Of a DNA stretch of 62,132 nucleotides, positions 8,160 to 17,070 are shown in pieces. The notes beneath the pieces are model-generated. The model saw only the letters and a list, made by a program, of their open reading frames with translations. It was not told where the DNA came from and searched no databases. Made by a program: the position numbers and the translations under genes. Each line of letters opens with the position of its first letter. The first letter of the stretch is position 1. Where the stretch lies: the NCBI GenBank assembly GCA_012033255.1, contig JAAUSF010000012.1, forward strand, positions 1 through 62,132. Direction: 5' to 3'. Source of the DNA: Cyanobacteria bacterium RU_5_0. Its GTDB lineage: Bacteria > Cyanobacteriota > Cyanobacteriia > Elainellales > Elainellaceae.

Positions 8160-9285
8160 AGGGCTGGGGAGTGGACGCGGAAGCCCCCATCATTTATGTG
8201 CGGCGAGGAAGCGGAACCCTCCCGCGCGAGTCGATGGGGTTCGATACCCCGGAGACGAGCAGAGTCTTTATGGTTCATCCATACCTCACAAGTGATATGA
8301 TTACGGGATGGAACAAACTCTGACTATTGTTTGCAAACTTCAACCCAATCCTGAGCAAGCCACCAAAATGGATGATTTGCTGAAGGCATTTGCGGATAGC
8401 TGCAACTATGCCAATGAGCAGGTAAAGTCGGGGATAACCAGCAAGACCACGATTCAAAGTCTGGTCTATCAGGATATTCGAGCTAAGTTTGGGTTGAGTG
8501 CCAATCAAGCGGTCAGGGTTTGTGCCAGAGTTGGAGCCAATCGTAAGGCAGCAAAGGTGAAAGGTGAAACGGTTAAAGAGTTTTGCCCAACGTCTGCGGA
8601 TTACGATGCTCGAATCTTTGATTTCCGGGAAAAGGATAGAACTATCAGCCTGACGTTGTTGGGCTGTCGGGAGCATATCCCAGTTGTTTTGGCTAATTAT
8701 CAGATTGGCAAGCTCAAAGGGCGAAAACCCACTTCGGCTCAACTGTGCAAGCACAAAGATGGGTTGTTCTATATCCATATTCAACTGACCGATGAGGCTC
8801 CAGAACCCATCAAATCTGACAAGGTGATTGGGGTTGATTTTGGGCGCAGAGACATTGCTGTAACTTCGCAAGGAGACAAATGGGATGGCAAGCAAATAAC
8901 AGAAACTAGGGACAGATTTTCCAGGGTGAGAGCATCGCTCCAACGGAAGGCATCGAAAGGCACAAGGTCTACTCGCAGACGAGCGAGACAGATTTTGAAA
9001 CGGCTGTCGGGCAGAGAGCGACGCTATCAAACCTGGTTGAACCACAACATCAGCAAATTGATTGTTCTGTCTGCTTTGAGCAGCCATGCCATCATTGCCA
9101 TCGAAGACTTGACAGGCATTAGAGAGCGCACTAATCAGCAACCCAGAAACATGGTTCAAATATGATTTCAGTCGTTGGGGCAGCTTTTGTAAACCTGCCT
9201 GGAGGCTCGGTACTGGCTTGCGACATCGCAGACCATATCAGGGCTACTGAAAGCCCCCGCATTCTATGCGCGGGGTAGTTTACCC
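8160..9285 (+). mobile_element. Decayed IS200/IS605-type element with tnpB only
   Basis: The remnant tnpB is flanked by related GC-rich hairpin ends: left around 8181-8210 (GAAGCCCCCATCATTTATGT) and right around 9249-9277 (GAAAGCCCCCGCATTCTATG then CGCGGGG). Subterminal imperfect hairpins rather than true inverted repeats are typical of this superfamily. No tnpA (Y1 transposase) is present. Exact boundaries are estimates. Confidence 0.7.
8308..9278 (+). pseudogene. tnpB: TnpB (RuvC-like RNA-guided nuclease), internally deleted
   Basis: The first 285 codons keep the N-terminal TnpB region, RuvC-I IGVDFGRRDIAV (Asp177) and RuvC-II AIIAIEDL (Glu266), then RERTNQQPRN. At that point the frame runs into a stop (9163-9165). 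An overlapping frame from 9161 to the TAG at 9276-9278 encodes a typical TnpB tail (ISVVGAAFVNLPGGSVLAC ... ATESPRILC). The zinc-finger (CxxC) and RuvC-III Asp segment, normally between them, is missing. An internal deletion with frameshift has therefore inactivated the nuclease. Confidence 0.85.
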
Positions 9286-11934
9286 TACCCTATTCCCGAT
9301 TCTCTGCTCAGAAAAAGCACGTCGCAGGAATAAAGAATTCGTCACCACGCTGACAGAACTGAATGCCATCAACGCCCCTGCCGTAGCAGGACTGAAAATG
9401 ATGCCAAATGTAGGAAGGAGTATGCCAGCTGCGATCGGGATGCCCAACAGATTGTAAAAAAGTGCCCAAAACAAGTTTTGACGAATTTTGTTGAATGTTG
9501 CTCGACTGAGCCGAATCGCTTCAACAACATCGCTGAGTCGATCGCGCATCAAAATAATTCCGGCTGTTTCGATCGCGACATCCGTACCAGAGTGCAGCGC
9601 AATCCCAATATCGGCTTGAGCTAGGGCAGGAGCATCGTTGATGCCATCTCCAACCATAGCAATAATATTCGATTTGGCATTCGATTTGAGATGGGGGGAT
9701 GGAGCGGTGAGGGGATAGGGGGATGAGGAGTGAGATTCTGTGGAAGAACTTTGCAGAGACTGGATAATCTGTGCTTTTTGGGTGGGGCGCACATTGGCTA
9801 CAATGTCGTTTTTAGCAAAACCGAGGGAATGCGCGATCGCTTCGGCGGCGGTCGGCTGAGCGCCTGTCAACATTATCACACGCAGTCCCATTTGTCGGAG
9901 TCGATCGATCGTCGCTCGCGCATCGGGGCGCAGTGTATCTTGAACGGCAATCAGTCCAGCTAGTTTTCCAGCTACACCGATGTAAACTACCGTTTTGCCG
10001 ACAGTGATCAACGTGTGAACCTGTTGCTGCGCTGTATCATCTATCTCAATTCCATGCTGGTATAACCAATCTTGAGACCCCAAAATCACAGGCTGTTCTT
10101 CCACGAGAGCAGATACTCCTAAACCTAACTCCGTGTGAAACTCCTGTGCAGGAAGCAGAGATAGACTCTGTTGCGTTGCCTCACGCCGAATCGATTCTGC
10201 CAAAGGATGCTGTGTTCCGCTTTCCACTGTTGCTGCTATTTGTAGCAATGTTGAGGGAGAAATATTCGACAGCGCCACACAGTCAGTCAATGTGGGACAA
10301 CCCACCGTCAATGTGCCTGTTTTGTCAAACACGATCGTGTGTAACTGATGAACTTTTTCCAGCACATCTCCCCCCCGAATCAACAAGCCTCGTTCGGCTC
10401 CAATTCCCGATCCGACCAGAATAGCGGTCGGAGTTGCCAACCCTAGAGCGCAAGGGCAGGCAATCACAAGGACAGCGATCGCCAGTTTGAGACTGAGCAG
10501 GAGAGGGGAGGGATGAGGGATAAAGGATGAAGGATGAAGAGAGGAGGAGGGGTGGAGCATCATGGGATGTCCGATGAGCATAGAGGAAGGGGCAGCGAGG
10601 AGGTGATCTGACCAGAGGGGAGTGCCAATGAAGTACCAGAAGAGGAAGGTGAGGAGGGCGATCGTCATCACGCCATACGTAAAATAGCCAGCGACCGTGT
10701 CTGCGAGTCCTTGAATGGGCGCTTTTCGAGTTTGAGCCGTTTCGACAAGAGCGATGATTTGCGCCAAAGTTGTGTCTTTGCCTGTGCGAGTCGCTCTGAG
10801 TGTGATGGCTCCCGATAGATTAAGGCTTCCAGCAGTGACAGTATCTCCAGGACGTTTCAATGCAGGCACCGCTTCGCCTGTCAGCATAGATTCATTGATC
10901 GTGGTTTGTCCGGCGAGAATCTCGCCATCAACCGGAATTTTATCTCCTGGCAAAACTTGTAACCATTCTCCTACCTTGACGCGATCGGCAGGAATTTCAA
11001 TGGAAGGATGAAGGATAAAGGATGAAGGATGGAGGGGTTGGTTGGTGTTAGAGGGATCTGATGCAGAAGGCGATGAGGTATTGTGCAGCCCACGATGCCC
11101 ATTTCCATTTTCATTTTCATTTTCATCTTTCATCCTTCCGCCTTCACCCTTGATCAGCCTCGCTGTGGCGGGTTGGAGGGCAGCTAGGGATTGGAGGGCG
11201 GCTGTGGCTTTGCTTCTGGCGTGTTGTTCTAGGGTGCGACCGAGCAGGATAAACCCAACGAGCATGACGGGTTCATCGAAGAAGCATTCCCATCCTAGGG
11301 TTGGGAAGAGTAGCGCGACGATGCTGGCGGCGTAAGCCGTGAGTGTCCCCAAGCCCACGAGCGTGTTCATATTGGGCGCGTTGTGTCGTAGCCCCTGCCA
11401 ACCGTTCGTGAGAATCGATCGCCCCGGAAACAGGAGTGCCAGGGTTGCCAGGCCCCAATGCAGCCAAATATTGGTGAGTCCAGGAATTGTGATGCCAACA
11501 TGATCGAGATGTCCGATCGTGGAAAGAATCAGCAGGAGCGTGGCGATCGTGGCTTGCCAAATTTGCGATCGGGTTTCTTGTCGATGCCGTTCTGCCGGAC
11601 TGGTTACCGTAGAACGTTCTGAGGCAAATAACGTATCACCTTGCGGATAGCGAGGTTGACTCGGAAACCCAATTTCCGTCAATTTCTCTGCTAAAGTCAA
11701 CGGGTCAACGACTCCTGGTTCGCATTCCACTAATGCCATTTCTGTAACCAAGTTGACCGTGGCGGAAATGACTCCGGGCTGTTGCGTCAACTGATTCTCA
11801 GCTGCCCTCACGCAGCCTGCACATTTCATTCCCCCCACATCCAATGTGAAGGCTTCTAGAGTCGATTCTGACGAAGGGGTTGTTTTCTTAGAGATGACCT
11901 GCATAGTCCTCGGGCACACACTAGAAAGAGACAC
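9280..11934 (-). CDS. copA: Copper-translocating P1B-type ATPase with low-complexity insertions
   Basis: 884 aa. Order: heavy-metal-associated domain with GMKCAGC (35-41), TM helices, A-domain TGEA, TM with the Cu+ motif CPC (about 491), phosphorylation site DKTGTL (about 534), and hinge GDGINDAP (about 763). The family exports or delivers Cu+ (CtaA/PacS in cyanobacteria); which paralogue is unclear. Three extra segments of about 25-50 residues, rich in [10 protein letters not shown]-like sequence, lie around residues 262-312, 435-478 and 728-751 and derive from STRR-type DNA. The start is GTG 11934; ATG 11904, with GAGGA just upstream, is an alternative. Confidence 0.9.
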   Translation of the reverse strand: MSLSSVCPRTMQVISKKTTPSSESTLEAFTLDVGGMKCAGCVRAAENQLTQQPGVISATVNLVTEMALVECEPGVVDPLTLAEKLTEIGFPSQPRYPQGDTLFASERSTVTSPAERHRQETRSQIWQATIATLLLILSTIGHLDHVGITIPGLTNIWLHWGLATLALLFPGRSILTNGWQGLRHNAPNMNTLVGLGTLTAYAASIVALLFPTLGWECFFDEPVMLVGFILLGRTLEQHARSKATAALQSLAALQPATARLIKGEGGRMKDENENENGNGHRGLHNTSSPSASDPSNTNQPLHPSSFILHPSIEIPADRVKVGEWLQVLPGDKIPVDGEILAGQTTINESMLTGEAVPALKRPGDTVTAGSLNLSGAITLRATRTGKDTTLAQIIALVETAQTRKAPIQGLADTVAGYFTYGVMTIALLTFLFWYFIGTPLWSDHLLAAPSSMLIGHPMMLHPSSSLHPSSFIPHPSPLLLSLKLAIAVLVIACPCALGLATPTAILVGSGIGAERGLLIRGGDVLEKVHQLHTIVFDKTGTLTVGCPTLTDCVALSNISPSTLLQIAATVESGTQHPLAESIRREATQQSLSLLPAQEFHTELGLGVSALVEEQPVILGSQDWLYQHGIEIDDTAQQQVHTLITVGKTVVYIGVAGKLAGLIAVQDTLRPDARATIDRLRQMGLRVIMLTGAQPTAAEAIAHSLGFAKNDIVANVRPTQKAQIIQSLQSSSTESHSSSPYPLTAPSPHLKSNAKSNIIAMVGDGINDAPALAQADIGIALHSGTDVAIETAGIILMRDRLSDVVEAIRLSRATFNKIRQNLFWALFYNLLGIPIAAGILLPTFGIIFSPATAGALMAFSSVSVVTNSLFLRRAFSEQRIGNRVG

Positions 11935-12027
11935 CTTGAATTTCAGTGTCTTCTTTAGAGAGTAGCGAAGTGTTACTCAATTGCCCATAAGCTAAAGGTT
12001 TTTCTAAAGAACCTGTTTGAAAAGAAT

Positions 12028-12236
12028 TCGATCCCCTCTAGCCCCTAGCCCCCTTAAAAAAGGGAACCAAGCCATCAAAATCTCCCTTTTGTTGGCGAAG
12101 CCTCCCAGAAGGGTAGGGGAATTTAAGGGGATCTAACCGTTTCGCTCACTCCTAGATGGTTATGTTCTTTCGCGAGATGCCGAAGGGCTGAACTAGGGCG
12201 ACTTAAGGTTCACAGCGAGTTGTGTACACGGTAGCC
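12028..12236. repeat. Intergenic dispersed-repeat block
   Basis: The block contains GATCCCCTCTAGCCCCTAGC and the approximately inverted AGGGGAATTTAAGGGGATC, surrounding AAAAAAGGGAACC and CTCCCTTTTG segments. It ends with TGTGTACACGGTAGCC (12221-12236), a 16-mer repeated exactly at 50840-50855. The whole 11935-12373 gap holds no gene; it consists of this block plus short flanks. Confidence 0.6.
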
Positions 12237-12373
12237 AACTGTGGAGAGAATTGAATTCTAAAGTCCGCCAGAATTGGGAGATTAAGGGGGGCAAATGCAG
12301 GACGCTTGATATGTTTCAAACATTCTCATTCAAATACAACAACCCAGGAATTAGTTTGGCAACCAATCAATGT

Positions 12374-12694
12374 TTAAAACCCTGGAGGACCTGGAGGGCG
12401 TCTGAAATTTTCTGCGATGATTCGTGTGTTTTCTGCGGTGCGAATGGCTGCAATAAATGCCTCTAATCCAATCCTGGCAAAAACAATATAAAGGAAGCCA
12501 ATGATCGGACCAAAAATAAGGACAGCAATTCCCTGCCCAGCCCCTTGAGCAAAGCCGCCAATGAGAGCAGCTAATAATCCCAAAGCAAGGAGGATAACAA
12601 TAACTGCGTAGATCACACCAGCAATTTGAACTGCAATAAAATCTGAGAATGAAAAATCAAATAACTTCTCGAAGAAACCCCTCTGCCGAGCCAT
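12374..12694 (-). CDS. DUF4282 small membrane protein
   Basis: 106 aa. FFEKLFDFSFSDFIAVQIA at the N-terminus, two TM segments (about 22-45 and 52-75), and FARIGLEAFIAAIRTAENTR match DUF4282. The C-terminus is proline-rich (FRRPPGPPGF). Function unknown. It is a single gene with large intergenic spaces on both sides. Confidence 0.8.
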   Translation of the reverse strand: MARQRGFFEKLFDFSFSDFIAVQIAGVIYAVIVILLALGLLAALIGGFAQGAGQGIAVLIFGPIIGFLYIVFARIGLEAFIAAIRTAENTRIIAENFRRPPGPPGF

Positions 12695-12908
12695 ATGTAT
12701 TTCCTTCTAAACTTGCTGGATTTCAACCACAAGCGTAGAAGCAGATTGATGTAAAATTACTAATCCTATAATTTTTTTAATAATTACTGTTGTTCGTTAT
12801 TACAATAATTACTTTAATTCACTTTTGTTATGAAATTGCAATGGTTTTTGGCATTGAAGTTAGAGATGTTTTTGGTAGGGGCATCCCTGGTGGGTGCCGG
12901 AAATCTTC

Positions 12909-12970
12909 CAGGGTAGGCACAAGTCAGGGTAGGCACAAGTCAGGGTAGGCACAAGTCAGGGTAGGCACTA
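12909..12970. repeat. 16-bp tandem repeat, nearly 4 copies
   Basis: CAGGGTAGGCACAAGT occurs at 12909-12924, 12925-12940 and 12941-12956, then a partial copy to 12970. It lies in the 460-bp gap upstream of hisA (12695-13154), which otherwise holds only AT-rich sequence and a GTAGGGG/CCCCTAC palindrome pair. Confidence 0.9.
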
Positions 12971-13154
12971 AGACCTACCCCTACCGTTGGGGGTGCAAAT
13001 CGTTTCATCCTATGCTTCAGCAACGCCTAGTTTTTCGATCGCCAGCCTATCAATTAATATTGGAAAGAGAAACCAGCCGAGATTGATGAATCGCTAATCG
13101 ATCGCCCTGCTTTTACCAGTTTTACCAGCCGTTAATATTTGAAGAGAACAAAAC

Positions 13155-13928
13155 ATGGAAATTATTCCAGCTATTGACTTGCTTGAAGGGCGCTGTGTGC
13201 GGCTGTATCAGGGCGACTATGCTCAATCGCAGGTATTTGATGAAAATCCGGTTGCAATAGCACGACAGTGGGCAGAGCAAGGGGCAACTCGGCTCCATCT
13301 GGTGGATTTAGATGGGGCAAAGGTAGGACATCCTGTGAATCAGCGAGCGATCGAAGCGATTGTTCGATCGGTTGATATTCCTGTGCAGGTCGGAGGGGGG
13401 TTGCGCGCTCATGCCTCGGTCACGAACCTGCTTGCTTTGGGGGTGCAGCGAGTCATCTTGGGCACGATCGCGATCGAACAGCCCGAATTAGTCTCAATGC
13501 TCTGCCAAGAATTCCCTGAGCAAATTGTGGTCGGGATTGATGCTCGTAATGGGAAAGTTGCGACTCGTGGCTGGTTAGAAACTTCAGACGTTGAAGCAAT
13601 AACGCTGGCGCAACAAATGGCAGCCTTGGGTATCGCGGCAATTATTTACACCGATATCGATCGGGATGGAACGCTGCAAGGTGCCAATCGACAGGCATTG
13701 AGAGAACTGGCGAGTGCGGTTTCTGTGCCCGTGATTGCCTCTGGAGGAATTAGCTCTGTGAGCAACTTATTGAGTTTGCTGGCATTAGAGCCATTGGGAG
13801 TGACAGGGGTAATTGTGGGTCGCGCTCTGTACACCGGAGCGATTTCTCTCAGAGAAGCGATTCGAGCCGTAGGACAGGGACGATGGCAAGATATCCCACC
13901 TGATTTTGGCTCATCAGCATTTGCCTGA
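13155..13928 (+). CDS. hisA: HisA, ProFAR isomerase
   Basis: 257 aa, normal length. N-terminal [20 protein letters not shown] holds the catalytic Asp8. [17 protein letters not shown] and VIASGGISS are the (beta/alpha)8 phosphate-binding and second catalytic Asp motifs. HisA isomerises N'-formimino-5-aminoimidazole carboxamide ribotide in histidine biosynthesis. As usual in cyanobacteria it is not in a his operon. Confidence 0.97.
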   Translation: MEIIPAIDLLEGRCVRLYQGDYAQSQVFDENPVAIARQWAEQGATRLHLVDLDGAKVGHPVNQRAIEAIVRSVDIPVQVGGGLRAHASVTNLLALGVQRVILGTIAIEQPELVSMLCQEFPEQIVVGIDARNGKVATRGWLETSDVEAITLAQQMAALGIAAIIYTDIDRDGTLQGANRQALRELASAVSVPVIASGGISSVSNLLSLLALEPLGVTGVIVGRALYTGAISLREAIRAVGQGRWQDIPPDFGSSAFA

Positions 13929-13987
13929 AGTAATTTGCCTGAAGTAAAAATGAACCACCAAGGCACTCCGTTACAAAGGTAGGTATC

Positions 13988-14022
13988 TCTTCGTGTCTTT
14001 GTGTCTTTGTGTCTTTATGTCT
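13988..14022. repeat. 8-bp tandem repeat GTGTCTTT
   Basis: About four copies (CGTGTCTTTGTGTCTTTGTG and onward), the last degenerate. It directly abuts the palindromic element starting at 14023. Confidence 0.8.
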
Positions 14023-14136
14023 TATAGCAATCCCAAATCAATTGTGAGAAAACCCAAAGAGGTTTGGGGACGAAGTCCCCAAGGAGGAGGCACTGCCCCT
14101 CAACCCCCTTCTTACAAATGATTTAGGGCTGCTATA
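14023..14136. mobile_element. 114-bp MITE-like palindromic element
   Basis: TATAGCAATCCCAAATCA (14023-14040) and TGATTTAGGGCTGCTATA (14119-14136) are inverted with 15 of 18 matches. The interior has a TTGGGGACGAAGTCCCCAA hairpin and no ORF. This is a common architecture of dispersed non-autonomous elements in cyanobacteria. No target duplication was established. Confidence 0.6.
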
Positions 14137-14155
14137 GTGGTTTATAAGTTGGAGA

Positions 14156-15435
14156 TTAAGCGCTAATGGTAGGCTTGTACATCAAGTCCCGTACTGCTGT
14201 CATCCCCAACACTAGCCGATCGATCTCCTCACGAGTGTGAAGAGCATTGGTGGTAATTCTCAGCCGTGGCTTGGCAATGAACCAGATGGGCGAAATCCAA
14301 ATGCTGTGATCATGCATCATCTGGCGGGCAAAGTGTTTCGGATTAAGTTCTGGCGGCAGAAGACTGGAATCACATTTGTTTCACCGATCACATCAAAATC
14401 ATGTTCAATCAGGCGCGATCGCAGATATCGGGTATTCTCCTGAAGGCGTTGGACGAGTTCGGGGTGCTGGCGAACTTGGCGAATGCTCTCCAAAGCGGCG
14501 GCGGTTGTCGGTGCTGGCAAAGAAATCGTGCCGATGGAAGTGGGCGAGAGATTAAGGAGAGGCTTGAGTTCAGCAACATGGGTGCTGATGGCGGCTCCAG
14601 CAGAAGCAGCGAACTTGGAGAAGGTTGTCATGATCACGGGCGCAATCCCTCGTGCAATCACGTCTTGAGGCAGAATATTGAAATATTCATAGATGCCTCG
14701 ACCGGTCGCCCCGATCGCACCACTCGCATGAGCTTCATCCATCACCAGCACACTGCCTTCATACTTCGATAGGATATCGATCATGGTGGGGAGAGGAGCG
14801 ATATCACCGTCCATTGAAAACACGGCATCTGATACCAGCATGATCCGATCGCCGGGTCGAGCATATCGTTGCAACTTCCGTGCCAGATCATCCATATTAC
14901 AGTGACGGTATGCCCGAACCCGAACCCGTGGACTGTGACCAAACAGCTTGCCCGATCGGGTATCAGCATTGGCGATCGCAGAGACAATGCAGCCATGATT
15001 AAGCACATCCGTCAAAATTAGCGTCTCACGGGTGTTTTGGAAGCCCGGAACGGAAATGGCTTGATGGCAGTAGGCGTCCATTAATGCTTGCATCGCCATC
15101 CAAGCATTCAAAAAAAGCTGGGTATGCGACAGATGCTTAAAGGCTGAGATTTCATCTTCTAACTGCTGATGCAGGTCAATTCGACCACTGAGAACAGAGC
15201 AAGAACTATTCGAGGTGCCGTATTGGAGAATGGCATCGATCGCGGCTTGCTGCACGGCCTGATTCTGCACCAACCCCAACACATCGTTCGTACAGAAGGT
15301 CAGAACTGTGCGGCGTATCCCTGTGCCTTCCTCCTCAATCTCAACTAAATTACCCTGTTTGCCGTAGCAGATGAATTCATCTGGCAAAAGCCCACTTTCA
15401 TATGCCCGTTGCATGTACTCTTTAATAACTTGCAC
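14156..15435 (-). pseudogene. Alpha-oxoamine synthase-family PLP enzyme, frameshifted
   Basis: Fold type I PLP enzyme of the BioF/KBL/SPT/CqsA group, which condenses an amino acid with an acyl-thioester. Visible motifs are GTSNSSCSVLSGRIDLHQQLE, LVMDEAHASGAIGATGRG (PLP Asp and His) and TTFSKFAASAG (Schiff-base Lys). The open frame stops after 372 codons (14317), but shifting frame near 14364 restores about 70 more family-like residues (LLPPELNPKHFARQMMHDHS ... LVLGMTAVRDL), ending at TAA 14156-14158. One base appears lost. This is either a real inactivating mutation or a sequencing error. Its neighbours are a Rieske oxygenase and a GH3 enzyme. Confidence 0.85.
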
Positions 15436-15706
15436 AGTAAACTCCCCTCACCTTTTTTTAGGTTGCCGATTGCTAGGCTGAACAGCAGATATTCCAACCA
15501 GGTGTACACCCAGATCCGAGTTCAATGATTGAATTAGATCAACTAAGCCGTTGACATTAAACTCATTCCTGATTGACCTTCAGTATGAACCTTGGGTGAA
15601 AGAAAGATATTTTCACCAATGTGCCACTAACTGATAACCTTAGCTGAACAGGTTGGTACAGTTGTGCCACAGTCACACTCATTGCAAGGAACGTTCAGAA
15701 GTTTGT

Positions 15707-16834
15707 TCAGCCCGGACTTGAAGCGATCGCCTCAGTGGGGACAGAAATCTGAGTATCCTTGGGTCGGTGGTACTGCAATTGACTAGATTGTTGCACAAAT
15801 TGTTCATATTGCCGGACGATCACTCGCTGAAGCGCGATGATCGCTGGATTAACCTCCACATAACGCCGATTCGGATTTGCTCGATAGTTGCGCTGTTCGC
15901 TCTCCATCATGCCAATATCTTGCTCTAGAAAACGCATGAACAGGAAGCGCCGCACCAATGGAACTATCAGCGGTTGGATCAGGAGTTGGATCTTCTGAGA
16001 CATGCGAATTTGGGGCAAGAACAGCAGGGAAAACGATCGCGTTTCGTTGGGTCCCACAGGCAAACGCATGAGATAGAGAGAAGAAAAGCCTTCTAAGGTG
16101 CTGTGGTAATGAGGATATTGGTAGTGAATCGAAACAGTGCGCGTAGTGACTCCCTTGCCATCTGTGCCTATCCCAAGGAAGCGGCTGAGCCAACCTTGAT
16201 AAGACACCAAATAATCTGCCCAAACAGAACCCTCTCCTTCCTGTAATTTGATCAAATGTGGATCAAACCAGCCGTGAAGATTTTTGTGGAGATATCCGTG
16301 GAATACATCCATCGTGTTTTCGTTGCAGATGGAGAAGTGCGCGTTGAAGACCCCTGTGATTGGAATCATCAAGCAGTTTGGGTCAGAATATTCAGGGACA
16401 TCCGGAATTTGGCGATTCGTTACCAACTCTGGATCACCCGGAAATATCCAAATCACGCCATACTTTTCTTCTACTGGGTAGTTCCGTGCTTTTGCACAGG
16501 GTAATTTTTGCTCCTTTGGGAAATAAGGGATGTTGACACACTCGCCCTCAGTGTTGAACTCCCAACCGTGGTAGGGACAAATGATGCGATCGCCCTGCAC
16601 TTCCCCCAAGTGAAGCTCAATACCCTTGTGAGGACAGGCATTCTCTAGAGCATGAACATATCCCTCACTATCTCGATAGACAGCAATTGATTTTTGCCAA
16701 ATAGTCGCGGGAACCACTTGTCCAGCTTTCAACTGATCCGCCCAAGCAACGGGATACCAGTAGTTTTCATTAATCCCGACTTCTCGAATCCGATTTTGGA
16801 TTGTCTGACTTTTTAAGGTAGTTGCCAGTTCCAT
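15707..16834 (-). CDS. Rieske non-heme iron oxygenase, alpha subunit type
   Basis: 375 aa. Rieske [2Fe-2S] ligands C67-P-H69 and C86-P-Y-H89; mononuclear iron site D176-x2-H179-x3-H183 in NENTMDVFHGYLH. A hydrophobic stretch around 275-300 (QLLIQPLIVPLVRRFLFMRF) suggests membrane association, as in chlorophyllide-a-oxygenase-like and sterol/lipid Rieske enzymes rather than soluble aromatic dioxygenases. The substrate is unknown. It lies between the alpha-oxoamine synthase (same strand, 271 bp away) and the divergent GH3 gene. No reductase or ferredoxin gene is adjacent. Confidence 0.9.
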   Translation of the reverse strand: MELATTLKSQTIQNRIREVGINENYWYPVAWADQLKAGQVVPATIWQKSIAVYRDSEGYVHALENACPHKGIELHLGEVQGDRIICPYHGWEFNTEGECVNIPYFPKEQKLPCAKARNYPVEEKYGVIWIFPGDPELVTNRQIPDVPEYSDPNCLMIPITGVFNAHFSICNENTMDVFHGYLHKNLHGWFDPHLIKLQEGEGSVWADYLVSYQGWLSRFLGIGTDGKGVTTRTVSIHYQYPHYHSTLEGFSSLYLMRLPVGPNETRSFSLLFLPQIRMSQKIQLLIQPLIVPLVRRFLFMRFLEQDIGMMESEQRNYRANPNRRYVEVNPAIIALQRVIVRQYEQFVQQSSQLQYHRPKDTQISVPTEAIASSPG

Positions 16835-17070
16835 TGATTTCCTGACCTAACTCGTACAAGTAATCCAAAAATATACACGTTACTTTCTATCACCAGGTTT
16901 ACTGTGTGCCACTTTACTATGGACATTAAGGAGATGAACAGTTGGAAGCAATTTTAGACAATTTTTGGTGTAGTTTGGAGGACAGATGAGGAACCTTGGA
17001 ACCGGCGATCGCTTCACAATTGACTGAACACGTCCCATTCATCTCAGCATTTTCAATTTTTGAGAATCCG

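Noticed and set aside
8229-8250. GTTCGATACCCC segment resembling a tRNA T-arm
   Set aside because: No acceptor or anticodon arm around it; it belongs to the GC-rich left-end hairpin of the tnpB element.
8275-9159. 294-aa antisense ORF over tnpB
   Set aside because: It mirrors the TnpB frame exactly and has no domain; the plus-strand frame has the RuvC motifs.
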